From: an uncultured Eubacterium sp.
GTDB taxonomy: Bacteria > Bacillota > Clostridia > Peptostreptococcales > Anaerovoracaceae
Length of the DNA stretch: 64,000 nucleotides
Direction: 5' to 3'
NCBI GenBank assembly: GCA_900543485.1
Contig: UQRM01000004.1
Span: forward strand, 46,426 to 110,425
The position numbers and the translations under genes are program-made. The notes below the pieces were generated by a model. It was given only the letters and a program-made list of their open reading frames with translations, did no database searches and was not told where the DNA came from. Positions within the stretch are counted from its first letter, which is position 1. Every line of letters begins with the position of its first letter. Below are positions 8,307 through 17,055 of this stretch, one piece after another.

Positions 8307-10133
8307 TCAGTTGAGAAAAGTAAAAAATTCCTGTGGCGAAGAGCCGGGAGGTCTCAGATGTCTCTTCAGCTTGTAGAGACAGCCGGGGTCTCCCTTTTTT
8401 ATGGTGCTGACGCCTTCAGTGCAGCTGAGGGTGGCTTTGAAACCGATCTCCTTCAGTATCGTATCGGTGTTCTCGTTGAAAGCTCCGAAAGGGTACGTGA
8501 AGGTAGTGGGAGCCACTCCCGTCACGTAGGCTATCTTGTCCTGGAGGCGACAGATATCGGAAGTCAGAAAGGTGCGGTAATCTTCGTCACTTTCGTTGGA
8601 TACCTGGGAGACGCCGTTTCTCACATCGTAAGTGTGGCAGTCGTAGGAATGATTCTGTATCTCCCAGTATCCTGATAAGTGCATGTCGAGGATGTCGTCC
8701 CACGTCAGATGTGAATAGTTGAGATTCCTGTCGCCGCTGCCGGTGAATTCGTCGGACATCTTACCGACTACCGAGATGACTGCCTTCATGTTGTACTTTT
8801 GAAGAAGAGGATAGACATAGTAGTAATTGTTATAGTAGCCGTCGTCAAAGGTGATGACGATGGGCCTTTCCGGCAGCTTTCCCTTGCCTTCGGCGAAGGC
8901 GATGACTTCCTTCATGAAGACGGGAGTATATCCCTTTTTCCTGATATAGGCCAGATCTTTTTCCAGGAGGTCAGGTGATACTATGTATTTGCTGGACAGC
9001 TTGTTGTCCTCCAGTATGGCATGATACATGATGATGGGGAGCTGGATCTCGTCAGCGTCGGACATTTCAGCAGAAGCCCGCATCTCTTTCAGATAGTGGT
9101 TTTCCTCGATAAACGGATATTCGCGGCTGTATTGACCTGTGTTATCGTCTTTTACCACTGTGGATCGGTGGGAAGACAGGAGCCTGGTGATGGCGTACAG
9201 GTCTATCCATATCTGATCGGGACTGTCCTTTTCATCCTCGTTGAATATCAGCTGCATGCCGAAGTGGAGATGGGGTGTATTTATGTTGTTTGTGTTTTCC
9301 TTCAGACTGTAGCCCGTCTGTCCTGTGTATCCGATCACATCACCGGCTGTCACGCTGGCTCCTATGTACAGGTTTTCGGCGTAAGGGGTATCTTTTCGCA
9401 GATGAGCGTAGTAATAATATCGCTGTTTGTCATAGCTTCGTATGCCGAGGCGCCAGCCACCATACTGGTTCCATCCCATGGCTTCTACCGTGCCGCTCTC
9501 TATTGCCGTCACAGGGGTGCCTGTGGCAGTTATCATGTCATGACCCAGATGCGTCCTGCTGTAGCCATAGCTGCGCGATTGGCCGAAGTCGTCGAAATGG
9601 GAGTAGTCGAATCCTTCTGCGATGGGAGAAAATGCCTTGAGACCGTAGGCTTTTTTCCAGACAGACTGGCCGGTCGCTTTATCAGGGATCTTTATCTGAT
9701 ATTCACCGAGGAAGCCATTCAGAACAGCTCCGTAAGCTTCGCGGTAATAGCTGAAGCTTTCCATGTCTTTCGTCAAAGTGGCGACAGATTTTCCGCTTTT
9801 GACACCGGAGACGAAGCTGTCCATGTGATGCCTGTCGTAATTATCGAAGTTGCCGCCGTATCTGGATCCAAGGTATGCCAGTATATCTATCCAGTCAACA
9901 TGTATTTTCTCATCGTAAGTATCTATGTCTGTATCCATGGCCGCTTTCAATACATGGTATGGCACATCGAAATCGACCCATTCTATGGTTCCACCGGCAC
10001 CGCCTGTTTTCCTGTCCGTAAGGATCGCCGGATCGTGGATTAGCGATGACAGCATCAGAGACAATATCGTACAGGCGACCATGGCAAAGGCCGCTATTTT
10101 GCTTGCTTTTTTCCTTTCTATTTTTCTTTTCAT
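8307..10133 (-). CDS. Secreted M23 peptidase fused to NodB-type polysaccharide deacetylase
   Basis: 608 aa. A basic N-terminus and one hydrophobic segment (about residues 11-32) act as signal or membrane anchor. About residues 195-300 form an M23/LytM zinc endopeptidase: HLGHD holds the first ligands, HLHFG the last, with YYYYAHLR between. About residues 365-600 form a NodB carbohydrate esterase: TFDDGYYNNYYY is motif 1, NHSYDCH is motif 2 in the PgaB/IcaB style, and TYPFG is a later motif. The fusion would place a peptide-cutting and an N-deacetylating activity on one cell-wall protein. ATG at 10133 follows GGAGGTTTTC. It stands alone, convergent with the dehydrogenase and divergent from mtaB. 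M23 proteins with this architecture may also be inactive scaffolds, but both metal-binding sets look intact. Confidence 0.87.
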   Translation of the reverse strand: MKRKIERKKASKIAAFAMVACTILSLMLSSLIHDPAILTDRKTGGAGGTIEWVDFDVPYHVLKAAMDTDIDTYDEKIHVDWIDILAYLGSRYGGNFDNYDRHHMDSFVSGVKSGKSVATLTKDMESFSYYREAYGAVLNGFLGEYQIKIPDKATGQSVWKKAYGLKAFSPIAEGFDYSHFDDFGQSRSYGYSRTHLGHDMITATGTPVTAIESGTVEAMGWNQYGGWRLGIRSYDKQRYYYYAHLRKDTPYAENLYIGASVTAGDVIGYTGQTGYSLKENTNNINTPHLHFGMQLIFNEDEKDSPDQIWIDLYAITRLLSSHRSTVVKDDNTGQYSREYPFIEENHYLKEMRASAEMSDADEIQLPIIMYHAILEDNKLSSKYIVSPDLLEKDLAYIRKKGYTPVFMKEVIAFAEGKGKLPERPIVITFDDGYYNNYYYVYPLLQKYNMKAVISVVGKMSDEFTGSGDRNLNYSHLTWDDILDMHLSGYWEIQNHSYDCHTYDVRNGVSQVSNESDEDYRTFLTSDICRLQDKIAYVTGVAPTTFTYPFGAFNENTDTILKEIGFKATLSCTEGVSTIKKGDPGCLYKLKRHLRPPGSSPQEFFTFLN

Positions 10134-10238
10134 GAAAACCTCCGCGATGATTTAGTTAAAGATATGAAAGTTTCTCTTATTTTATGTAGAGGGCTGCTGT
10201 GCTATAATTATCAAATACCGATAAAGAGGAGGTAGACG

Positions 10239-11591
10239 ATGAAAGTCGCGTTTCATACGCTGGGCTGCAAGGTCAATCAGTATGAGACTGAAGCCATGGC
10301 GGAGAAGTTCAGAAAAGAAGGGTATCAGGTAGTGGGCGAGAGGGAGTTGGCCGATGTCTACGTCATAAATACGTGTACGGTCACGGCTGTAGCCGACAAG
10401 AAATCCAGGCAGTATATAAGGAAAATGAAAAAGATCAATCCTGAAAGTGTGGTAGTCGTCACCGGATGCTACGCTCAGATAAAGCCGGATGAGGTGTCGT
10501 CAGTAGAAGGGGTAGATATCGTTACCGGTACCAACGAAAAGGGGCGGTTGCCGGAATACGTCAGCAGATATATGGACGATGGAGTGAAACAATTACACAT
10601 AAAGGGATATGATGAGCTGGACGTCTACGATGAGATGGGTGCTGTCGCCAGTGTGGAAGGCAGGACCAGAGCATATATCAAGATACAGGAGGGATGTAAC
10701 AGGTTTTGCTCATATTGTGTCATACCGTATGCCAGAGGGAAGGTCAGGAGCAGGGCTCTCCGGGAAATAATCGCTGAGGCAGAGGGGCTGGTGGCGGCCG
10801 GGTATAAGGAGCTGGTGCTGACGGGCATAAATACGGCGCTGTATGGGATGGAAAATCGCAGCGGAGCCGGCGGAGCGGACGAAGACGGGGAGGGCGAGCT
10901 CTACGGTGTGGAGGCTATTATCGCCAGAATGAATGAGATCCCGGGCGATTTCAGGATAAGGCTCAGTTCTCTGGAGCCGGCTGTAGTCAACGCCGATTAC
11001 GTGAAACGATTATTGAAATATGATAAGCTCTGTCACCATCTCCATTTGTCCGCTCAGAGCGGCAGCGACAATGTCCTTTCAGCCATGAACAGGCCCTATG
11101 GAAGGAAGGAATACATGGATATCGTCGAAGTGCTGAAGGCTTTCGATCCGCTTTACGGAATATCAACTGATATCATAGTGGGCTTTCCGGGAGAACGGGA
11201 GGCTGATTTTCAGGAAAGTGTCAGTCTGGTGGAAAAGTGTGGATTTTGCAGGACTCATGTTTTCAAATATTCCAAGAGGCCATTCACCAGAGCAGCCGGG
11301 ATGAAAGGCCATATAGCTCCCCAGGTGAAAAACCGCCGCGGCGACGAATTGAGCAGGGCCGGGAAGGAGGCGGCGCGTAGATTTTTCCAGATGAATCTGG
11401 GGACATCAGAGAAAGTTTTGCTGGAGGAGATACATCAGGAAAAGATGATGATCACCGGTTATACGGGAAATTACATACGCGTTTATATACCATTTGATGA
11501 TGAGGCAGCGGCGGAGAGGCTGTTGGGAAAAGTGGTCAGCGTCAGACTCACGGGCCTTTTTGCCGACGGTATGACAGGGGAGATCCTCTGA
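10239..11591 (+). CDS. mtaB: tRNA t6A37 methylthiotransferase
   Basis: 450 aa. MtaB is a radical-SAM methylthiotransferase that converts t6A to ms2t6A at position 37 of tRNAs reading ANN codons. The N-terminal UPF0004 domain shows FHTLGCKVNQYE, NTCTVT and TGCYAQ, supplying the three auxiliary-cluster cysteines. The radical-SAM motif CNRFCSYC lies near residue 154, followed by VIPYARGKVRSR. The C-terminal 65 residues are TRAM-like. The GCKVNQ motif separates MtaB from MiaB and RimO. RBS GAGGAGGTAG; TATAAT at 10203-10208 is a plausible -10 box. Confidence 0.95.
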   Translation: MKVAFHTLGCKVNQYETEAMAEKFRKEGYQVVGERELADVYVINTCTVTAVADKKSRQYIRKMKKINPESVVVVTGCYAQIKPDEVSSVEGVDIVTGTNEKGRLPEYVSRYMDDGVKQLHIKGYDELDVYDEMGAVASVEGRTRAYIKIQEGCNRFCSYCVIPYARGKVRSRALREIIAEAEGLVAAGYKELVLTGINTALYGMENRSGAGGADEDGEGELYGVEAIIARMNEIPGDFRIRLSSLEPAVVNADYVKRLLKYDKLCHHLHLSAQSGSDNVLSAMNRPYGRKEYMDIVEVLKAFDPLYGISTDIIVGFPGEREADFQESVSLVEKCGFCRTHVFKYSKRPFTRAAGMKGHIAPQVKNRRGDELSRAGKEAARRFFQMNLGTSEKVLLEEIHQEKMMITGYTGNYIRVYIPFDDEAAAERLLGKVVSVRLTGLFADGMTGEIL

Positions 11592-11660
11592 AAGAGGTGT
11601 GACATAAACGTGTTCGAGGCCTGCTTCGAGTCACGGGCGTTGGACTGAGAAAAGTGATCT

Positions 11661-11699
11661 GCATACATTTTCGTAAAATACGGAAATGTATGCTTTTTT
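11661..11699 (+). terminator. Terminator after mtaB
   Basis: Perfect arms GCATACATTT (11661-11670) and AAATGTATGC (11684-11693) followed by six T. It sits immediately before the promoter of the surface-protein operon and insulates it. Confidence 0.88.
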
Positions 11700-11700
11700 G

Positions 11701-11742
11701 TTGACAAAATATGGATATTACCATATAATGGATATATGGTAA
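11701..11742 (+). promoter_or_regulatory. Consensus promoter with overlapping palindromic operator
   Basis: TTGACA (11701-11706), a 17-bp spacer and TATAAT (11724-11729) match the sigma-A consensus exactly. A perfect 9-bp inverted repeat, TTACCATAT (11718-11726) and ATATGGTAA (11734-11742), covers the -10 box and the expected start site. A second, overlapping ATATGG (11710-11715)/CCATAT (11721-11726) repeat lies in the spacer. A repressor bound here would block a very strong promoter. No regulator gene is adjacent. Confidence 0.8.
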
Positions 11743-11774
11743 TAAATTACAAAAAAAGAAAGGGGCGTGAAACA

Positions 11775-12416
11775 ATGAAGGAATGGTATGAAAAGCGCGA
11801 AAGGAGAGCTTTTCTCAGAAATGGTGTGGTCGTATCGGCTGCTGCGGCCATCATAGCCGTCGGGACGGCGACGGCGTTTTTTACAGACAGAGATGGTGTA
11901 TCAAATATCTTCACTGTAGGTAATATCGATATTTCTCTTGAAGAGCCGGGATGGGATCCGGAAAAGGGCAAGGATATGACTCCTATGGAAGAGGTGGACA
12001 AGGATCCGACGGTGGTCAACGAGGGCGCCAATGAAGCCTATGTATTCGTGAGAGTGTCGGTGCCAAGGGCATTGGCAGCTACGGCAGGACAGAACGGAGA
12101 ATATGTGAAAGCCGAGGTACAGGATCTGTTCCGGTATGATCTGAATCAAGGATGGACTCAGGTAAAAAGTGAGACAGAAGATGGAAAGAGCATATATACA
12201 TATGGATATACAGGGGATGACGGAAAGATGAGATCGCTGGCCAAAGCCTCCAGGACCGAGCCGGTATTCGACAGTGTGTCGCTGATAAACCTGATAGAAG
12301 GACAACTGGATGGGAGCCAGCTGACCATAGAAGTAGAGGCGCTTGCCATACAGACCCGGGATGTAGGGGAAGGAAGGCCTGAAGAGGTGTTGAAACTGTT
12401 GGAGGCCGGATCATAA
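11775..12416 (+). CDS. SipW-dependent TasA/CalY-like secreted protein
   Basis: 213 aa. The N-terminus KRERRAFLRNGVVVSAAAAIIAVGTATAFFTDRD is a SipW-type signal peptide: charged start, small-residue-rich core and the ATAFFTD cleavage region followed by FTVGNIDISLEEP, the classical opening of TasA/camelysin proteins. The rest is predicted to be beta-rich (NEGANEAYVFVRVSVP). Homologues are biofilm-fibre subunits or casein-cleaving camelysin, so a structural surface role is likely. ATG at 11775 follows AAGGGGCG; a longer in-frame start at 11736 overlaps the operator and lacks a ribosome site. First gene of the operon. Confidence 0.82.
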   Translation: MKEWYEKRERRAFLRNGVVVSAAAAIIAVGTATAFFTDRDGVSNIFTVGNIDISLEEPGWDPEKGKDMTPMEEVDKDPTVVNEGANEAYVFVRVSVPRALAATAGQNGEYVKAEVQDLFRYDLNQGWTQVKSETEDGKSIYTYGYTGDDGKMRSLAKASRTEPVFDSVSLINLIEGQLDGSQLTIEVEALAIQTRDVGEGRPEEVLKLLEAGS

Positions 12417-12431
12417 CAGACAGGAGTGGTG

Positions 12432-12959
12432 ATGAGAATGAAGAAGATGGGAAGAAGAGCCACATGGCTGACTGTGTCTTGTCTGGCAGCTGTGACCATG
12501 GCTGTTCCTGCGGCTGCTGCGTTTTTCATATCCGCGGAGGAAGGAGTAAACCGCTTTTCCGTCGGAGCAAACGCCAGTCGCATAGAGGAGGAGTTTGGCA
12601 GCTACGAGGCATTTGAGAAGGGCAAAAGCTACGGCAAGGAAGTAGCCGTGAGAAACGAAGGAAGCGTCAGTTGTTATGTCAGGGTCTTCGCGGAGATAGA
12701 AGATCCGGATGCAGCATCGGTATTGTCTGTAGACTTTAACGAAACGCAGTGGACGGACAGGCAGGAGGACGGGTTTTATTATTACAGAGAGCTGCTGAGG
12801 CCTGGGGAGAAGACTGCTCCGCTGTTCACTGAGCTGAGGGCCGGGGCGGATATAGAGAGATTCAGGATGATAGTCATGAGCGAAACCGTGCAGGCAGATG
12901 GAGAGGAGGATCCTATCACGGCTTTCGATCCGGTCGGACAAGGAGGAGAACATGAATAA
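12432..12959 (+). CDS. Second SipW-dependent TasA-like secreted protein
   Basis: 175 aa. A basic start (MRMKKMGRRA), a hydrophobic core ending PAAAAFFISAEEGVNRFSVGAN and a short beta-rich body (EVAVRNEGSVSCYVRVFAEI) repeat the layout of the preceding gene, although identity is low. The body segment in both proteins matches the TasA pattern in which a charged strand with a YVRV-like motif follows the signal. I take ATG 12432, six bases after CAGGAG; earlier GTG codons exist. It ends overlapping the start of the next gene. It could be a minor fibre subunit or assembly partner; the exact role is unknown. Confidence 0.72.
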   Translation: MRMKKMGRRATWLTVSCLAAVTMAVPAAAAFFISAEEGVNRFSVGANASRIEEEFGSYEAFEKGKSYGKEVAVRNEGSVSCYVRVFAEIEDPDAASVLSVDFNETQWTDRQEDGFYYYRELLRPGEKTAPLFTELRAGADIERFRMIVMSETVQADGEEDPITAFDPVGQGGEHE

Positions 12960-15036
12960 GCGGTGTTCGGGAAAGCTGGCGGCAGTCGCCGGGACGCTGA
13001 CAGCCATTATTCTCTATCTGTCCATCGGAGCATGGGAGGCCGGCGCCATATCGACAGGAAGAGTGCCGTCCAACAGCACTATCGTTCCTGCCGGCTATGT
13101 ATTCTCGACAGGCTACAGCAATGCCACATGGAGTATAAACAGCGCTTATAAGGACTCGATAAGGGTGATGGACAAGAGATCCGGAGAGGGCTGTATAAGT
13201 TTCGTAGTGACGAGAAACAGAGGCGGCACCAGGACTTATACTGATCCGCTGACGGTGACCTACAGCAACGCAGGACAGATTAACGGCAGGAGCGTGGATG
13301 TCAGGCTCAAGGTGGAGAAGCTGGTGCAGACGGGGAGCAGCGGCAGCAATATCGCCAACTGCGACGGTGAATTCCTCTGCCTCTGGTATTCCGTCAGCGA
13401 TGTGTCCTCCATGAAGACTACGGGGACACGATACAAGCTGACGCACACGACGGACATATCATATGAGATAACATACGCAGACAACGGAGCTGTGGTGGAG
13501 CTGCCGTGTTTTCAGGCGGTAGCAGATCTGGACACGTTCCAGAACGTGGCATCCGTAGCAGAGGGATTCGTACCTGTATCAGGATACGATACGGCTTATC
13601 TTTACCCGGGCAGCGTGTTGGTGCAGAAGAGCGGGGGATTTTTCTCTCCGTCCCAGCTGGAGACCGATGGCAACGATTCGTATATCAAGACCGGGCTTTA
13701 CATCACGACCGACAACGGCCGGTTCAAAGGGAGATATTACGCGACAAACTGTCGGACGAGACTTCTGGTATACAGTCAGTACAGGGCGGGGATGCTGCCT
13801 GGGCCGTCGCTGGAGATAGACGGGACGAAGCCATACGAGCCGGGAGATACAGTGACGATAGATGTGAAGCAGAAGATCGGGACATTTTTCGTGGATACGG
13901 TCACAAGATATCCGGAAATGGTCATTGCTGATGACATCCCTGAAGGTCTTTCATACAGATCGGCGAAGGTGCGGGACGCATCCGGGAGAGATGTAACGGC
14001 AAAGGGGGATCTGACCTATGATGATGCGTCGAAGAAAGTAACATTCCGGTTTGACGACAGCTTCCTGAAGGATCAGGGAAACTACGACGGCAGCCTTTAT
14101 ACACTGAGGATAATTACGGTGGCGGAGCCTTTAGACGAACCGGTCAGGACTATCGACGACACGGCCTTTTCTGTCATATCGGGGATAGAACAGACCACCA
14201 ACAGGCAGGAGATAAGTGTAAGGAAACCTTTCAGAGTTGAATACACGTATGTGAGCGGTACAGATGGCAGGAGGCTGCCGGAGGAGATAAGTGCTGAGAG
14301 AGGAGCATACGCCGTTTCTGATGAGTCGGTCTACTATCACGGAGATGTCGTTGTAAGAAAAGCCGCACCGGCGGAAGGGACAGCGCTGGAAGTGAAAAAC
14401 GGAGACGGGACAAGGAAGGGCAGATGGGTGTTGTCATGGGACGCTTCGCGGCAGACAGTGGAGAACGGCGATGTGACGTTTACCGGAACGTGGCGGTATG
14501 TACCGGAACCGAAGCTGGTGATAGTGAAGCGGCTCAAGGCAGATGCGGAGCAGTTTACGGCATCACACGGAGAACCGACATTCCTGTTCAGGGTGAGCGG
14601 AGAAAAATCGGGGAAGACCTGGTATAAGTCGGTGACGTTCAGTGAGGAAGTGATGGAGGCTGTCAAGGAGAACGCAAGATTCGTGGACGAAGATGGTACG
14701 TGTTTCACCTTCGGAGACGGATATGTAAAGGCGGAATGCGTCGCCATGCGTTTGCCGGAAGATGACTATACCGTAGAGGAAATTGAAACATTGAGATTTG
14801 AAAGCAGAAGCGTTTCAGCCAGGTATCACAGCGATGACAGCAGTGGCGGGGAGATCGCCGCCGCGGCTGACGGCGCCTGTCTGACGATATCGCTCGAACC
14901 AAGCGCCTGTGAGCCTGAAGATCCAGGATTCGATGCGGCATATGTCAGCGTATTGTTCGATAATATCAAGACGAGATGGGACAGGTTCTCCCATTGTGAT
15001 GTGGTGATAAACAAGCTGGAAGGAGGCAGGAGATGA
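12952..15036 (+). CDS. Large secreted adhesin-like protein with SHIRT-like and pilin-like domains
   Basis: 694 aa. Signal peptide at residues 1-31. About residues 32-290 contain no fold I recognise; 290-420 resemble an isopeptide-type adhesin domain (YEPGDTVTIDVKQKIGTF ... VIADDIPEGLSY). Residues 426-520 match SHIRT domains: YTYVSGTDGRRLPEEI ... GRWVLSWD ... VTFTGTWRYVPEP. Residues 521-690 resemble a Cna-B/Spy0128-type pilin domain (LVIVKRLKADAEQF ... FLFRVSGE). There is no LPXTG motif or C-terminal membrane helix, so the protein must be held by other subunits or released. ATG 12952 follows AAGGAGGAGAAC and overlaps the previous stop. Probably a tip or accessory adhesin on fibres made by its neighbours. 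Confidence 0.77.
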   Translation: MNKRCSGKLAAVAGTLTAIILYLSIGAWEAGAISTGRVPSNSTIVPAGYVFSTGYSNATWSINSAYKDSIRVMDKRSGEGCISFVVTRNRGGTRTYTDPLTVTYSNAGQINGRSVDVRLKVEKLVQTGSSGSNIANCDGEFLCLWYSVSDVSSMKTTGTRYKLTHTTDISYEITYADNGAVVELPCFQAVADLDTFQNVASVAEGFVPVSGYDTAYLYPGSVLVQKSGGFFSPSQLETDGNDSYIKTGLYITTDNGRFKGRYYATNCRTRLLVYSQYRAGMLPGPSLEIDGTKPYEPGDTVTIDVKQKIGTFFVDTVTRYPEMVIADDIPEGLSYRSAKVRDASGRDVTAKGDLTYDDASKKVTFRFDDSFLKDQGNYDGSLYTLRIITVAEPLDEPVRTIDDTAFSVISGIEQTTNRQEISVRKPFRVEYTYVSGTDGRRLPEEISAERGAYAVSDESVYYHGDVVVRKAAPAEGTALEVKNGDGTRKGRWVLSWDASRQTVENGDVTFTGTWRYVPEPKLVIVKRLKADAEQFTASHGEPTFLFRVSGEKSGKTWYKSVTFSEEVMEAVKENARFVDEDGTCFTFGDGYVKAECVAMRLPEDDYTVEEIETLRFESRSVSARYHSDDSSGGEIAAAADGACLTISLEPSACEPEDPGFDAAYVSVLFDNIKTRWDRFSHCDVVINKLEGGRR

Positions 15037-16145
15037 ATGGCAGGATGAGGAGAACGTTCGTACCGTTGGTGTTGGGCGCAGTCCTGGCGGCCGGAAGCGC
15101 TGCCTCGGCATGGGGTGTGTTGACGCCTTTCTGGGAATCAGGCCGGCGCATCTCTACAGGAGGCATCGATATATCGGTGAAAGCCTGGACAGAGGATGAT
15201 GGTCATAGGAAGGACGCCGCCGCAGCGACAGTCATCGACGCGGAAAAGATGGTGTCATATGTACCTCAGGTGGAGAACAAAGCAGACAAAGCGTATGTAA
15301 GGGTGTCGCTGTCGGCCGACGCGGGAGCGGAGGGAGTGAATCTGACTGAGCACATCTGTGGCGTGAAAGAAGATTGGAAGAAAATCGGCGGATATATGTA
15401 TTGTACGAAGGTGATGAGTGCCGGGGATATGCTGGATGTGTGCGACGGGTTTACGGTCCCTGAAGAATGGGATTATATGAAAAGCAGAGAAATGGCGGTG
15501 AGGATCAGCGCGGATGCCATACAGGCTGAGGGCTTCAGACCTGATTTCGATTCAGAGGAGCCGTGGGGTGAAGTATCCATAACGGATTCTAAAAAGACTG
15601 GCGGTCATCTTGTCAGTGAAGCCGTCTCCGGGAAAAGGCAGGGCGTGCGGGTCATCTGTGATGAAGCGGCGGGCATATGCGTAGGAACAGATGACTTTTC
15701 GGATCTGACCTGTCTCATGCCGGGAGATACGAAGACAGGGGTCATCACTGTGAGAAATGACAACCGCGAGGATGTGAAGCTGTTTTTTAAAACCGAGTGG
15801 GAGGGTGACGATCTCTCGAAGGTGATGAGGATGAGGGTGGACAACGGGGCGACGGTATACAGCGGAACAGTGGCAGGCGGCAGCTTTTCCAGTTACAGAC
15901 CGGTGGCAGATCTGAAAGCGGGAGAGGAGAAGGATATCGCGGTGATGATGAGTCTCCCGCCGGAAGCAGATAACAGGTACAGTTTCCAGGAAAGCTGCCA
16001 GACCTGGTATTTTGCCGTAGAGGATGAGGCTGTCGGGACGGGAGATGGCAGTACAGTGCTGTGGGCGGCTGCGGTGTGTCTGGTAAGCGGTATATCAGTG
16101 ATATGCGCAGTGAAGATGAAGAGGAAAAGAGATGAGGAGCTTTAA
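15033..16145 (+). CDS. SipW-type secreted protein with C-terminal membrane anchor
   Basis: 370 aa. The N-terminal MNGRMRRTFVPLVLGAVLAAGSAASAWGVLTPFWESGRRISTGGIDI segment has the form of a SipW signal followed by the TasA-like GGIDISV motif. The beta-rich middle contains ENKADKAYVRVSL, parallel to segments in the two TasA-like proteins. The C-terminus has one membrane helix (about 342-360) and a basic tail (KMKRKRDEEL), so it could be the cell-bound base to which the secreted subunits attach. It starts inside the previous stop (ATGA), and its end overlaps sipW by 14 bases, showing tight coupling. Confidence 0.75.
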   Translation: MNGRMRRTFVPLVLGAVLAAGSAASAWGVLTPFWESGRRISTGGIDISVKAWTEDDGHRKDAAAATVIDAEKMVSYVPQVENKADKAYVRVSLSADAGAEGVNLTEHICGVKEDWKKIGGYMYCTKVMSAGDMLDVCDGFTVPEEWDYMKSREMAVRISADAIQAEGFRPDFDSEEPWGEVSITDSKKTGGHLVSEAVSGKRQGVRVICDEAAGICVGTDDFSDLTCLMPGDTKTGVITVRNDNREDVKLFFKTEWEGDDLSKVMRMRVDNGATVYSGTVAGGSFSSYRPVADLKAGEEKDIAVMMSLPPEADNRYSFQESCQTWYFAVEDEAVGTGDGSTVLWAAAVCLVSGISVICAVKMKRKRDEEL

Positions 16146-16698
16146 CAGCAGGCGTTTTCCGGCTGCAGAGCCGGTCCGCGTCCTGGCCGCGGTCGTGATA
16201 TTGACTGCGATGGCGGTAATGGCAGGGATAAGACCTGTAGTCATCGTTTCAGGCTCCATGGAGCCTGAGATACCGACGGGCAGTCTGTGTTTCGTGGATA
16301 CCCGGGACAGGGATGCGGCGGAAGGGGATATCGTGATGTATGAGATGGCAGGAGTCTCAGTAGTCCATCGGGTAGAGGACATCGATTTTGACGGAAGATA
16401 TGTAATGAAGGGAGACAATAACGATACGGCTGACCCGGCTCCTGTGAAAAAGGGAAATATCAAGGGGACAGTGATATCAAGGGTGCCGGGATTGGGGTAT
16501 GCGGTCTGCATTCTGAGAGAGCCGATGGTTTTAGCGGCGATGTCAGCGGTGATGTCGATCATTCTTTTGCTGGGCTTTTGCAGGAGGCTTCCTGTGGCAT
16601 CAAAATCATCGAGAAAGTTGTCCGTGAGGATAGCAAAAAAATCAAAGAGGCATTATAATATAGCTGTCGATAATTTTATGAGAGGAGTGAGAAAATGA
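16132..16698 (+). CDS. sipW: SipW-type (ER-type) signal peptidase I
   Basis: 188 aa. An N-terminal helix is followed by VVSGSMEPEIPTGS with the nucleophilic Ser near residue 42, then VVHRVEDI, where His replaces the Lys general base of ordinary bacterial signal peptidases, and KGDNNDTADPAPV. This Ser-His ER-type family in Bacillus processes TasA and TapA. A second helix is at about 128-150. Placing the peptidase at the 3' end of a four-gene set of proteins with SipW-type signals makes these its likely substrates. The last 15 codons overlap a probable promoter (TATAAT near 16,654) for hinT. Confidence 0.9.
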   Translation: MRSFNSRRFPAAEPVRVLAAVVILTAMAVMAGIRPVVIVSGSMEPEIPTGSLCFVDTRDRDAAEGDIVMYEMAGVSVVHRVEDIDFDGRYVMKGDNNDTADPAPVKKGNIKGTVISRVPGLGYAVCILREPMVLAAMSAVMSIILLLGFCRRLPVASKSSRKLSVRIAKKSKRHYNIAVDNFMRGVRK

Positions 16699-17036
16699 GC
16701 GACTGCGTATTCTGCAAGATAGTATCGGGAGAGATCCCGTCCAACAAGGTATACGAGGACGATGATATCCTCTGCTTCAGGGATCTGGATCCGCAGGCTC
16801 CGGTGCATGTGCTGATAATCCCCAAGAAGCACATCGCGTCTCTTGACGATGTGACGGAAGAGGACAAGGAGCTTTTGGGTCATATCATGATAAAGGTCAG
16901 GGAGATAGCTGAGACGCTGGGACTTGAAAACGGGTACAGACTGGTCAACAACTGCGGTGAGGATGGCTTTCAGACTGTAAAGCATCTTCATTTCCATCTT
17001 TTGGGCAAGAGAAAGATGACATGGCCGCCGGGCTGA
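16695..17036 (+). CDS. HIT-family (HinT-like) nucleotide hydrolase
   Basis: 113 aa. It begins CVFCKIVSGEIPSNKVYEDDDILCFRD and ends with the histidine triad HLHFHLLG. HinT proteins hydrolyse adenosine phosphoramidates and acyl-adenylates in the cytosol. The start overlaps the sipW stop (ATGA) with AGAGGAG upstream. Despite that overlap it is a housekeeping gene, probably also transcribed from the promoter inside the sipW end. Confidence 0.9.
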   Translation: MSDCVFCKIVSGEIPSNKVYEDDDILCFRDLDPQAPVHVLIIPKKHIASLDDVTEEDKELLGHIMIKVREIAETLGLENGYRLVNNCGEDGFQTVKHLHFHLLGKRKMTWPPG

Positions 17037-17055
17037 TGGAAGGGATATCTCTATC

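Noticed and set aside
9021..10043. Long open frame on the plus strand within the M23/NodB gene.
   Set aside because: The opposite strand carries intact catalytic motifs of two enzyme families; this frame has none.
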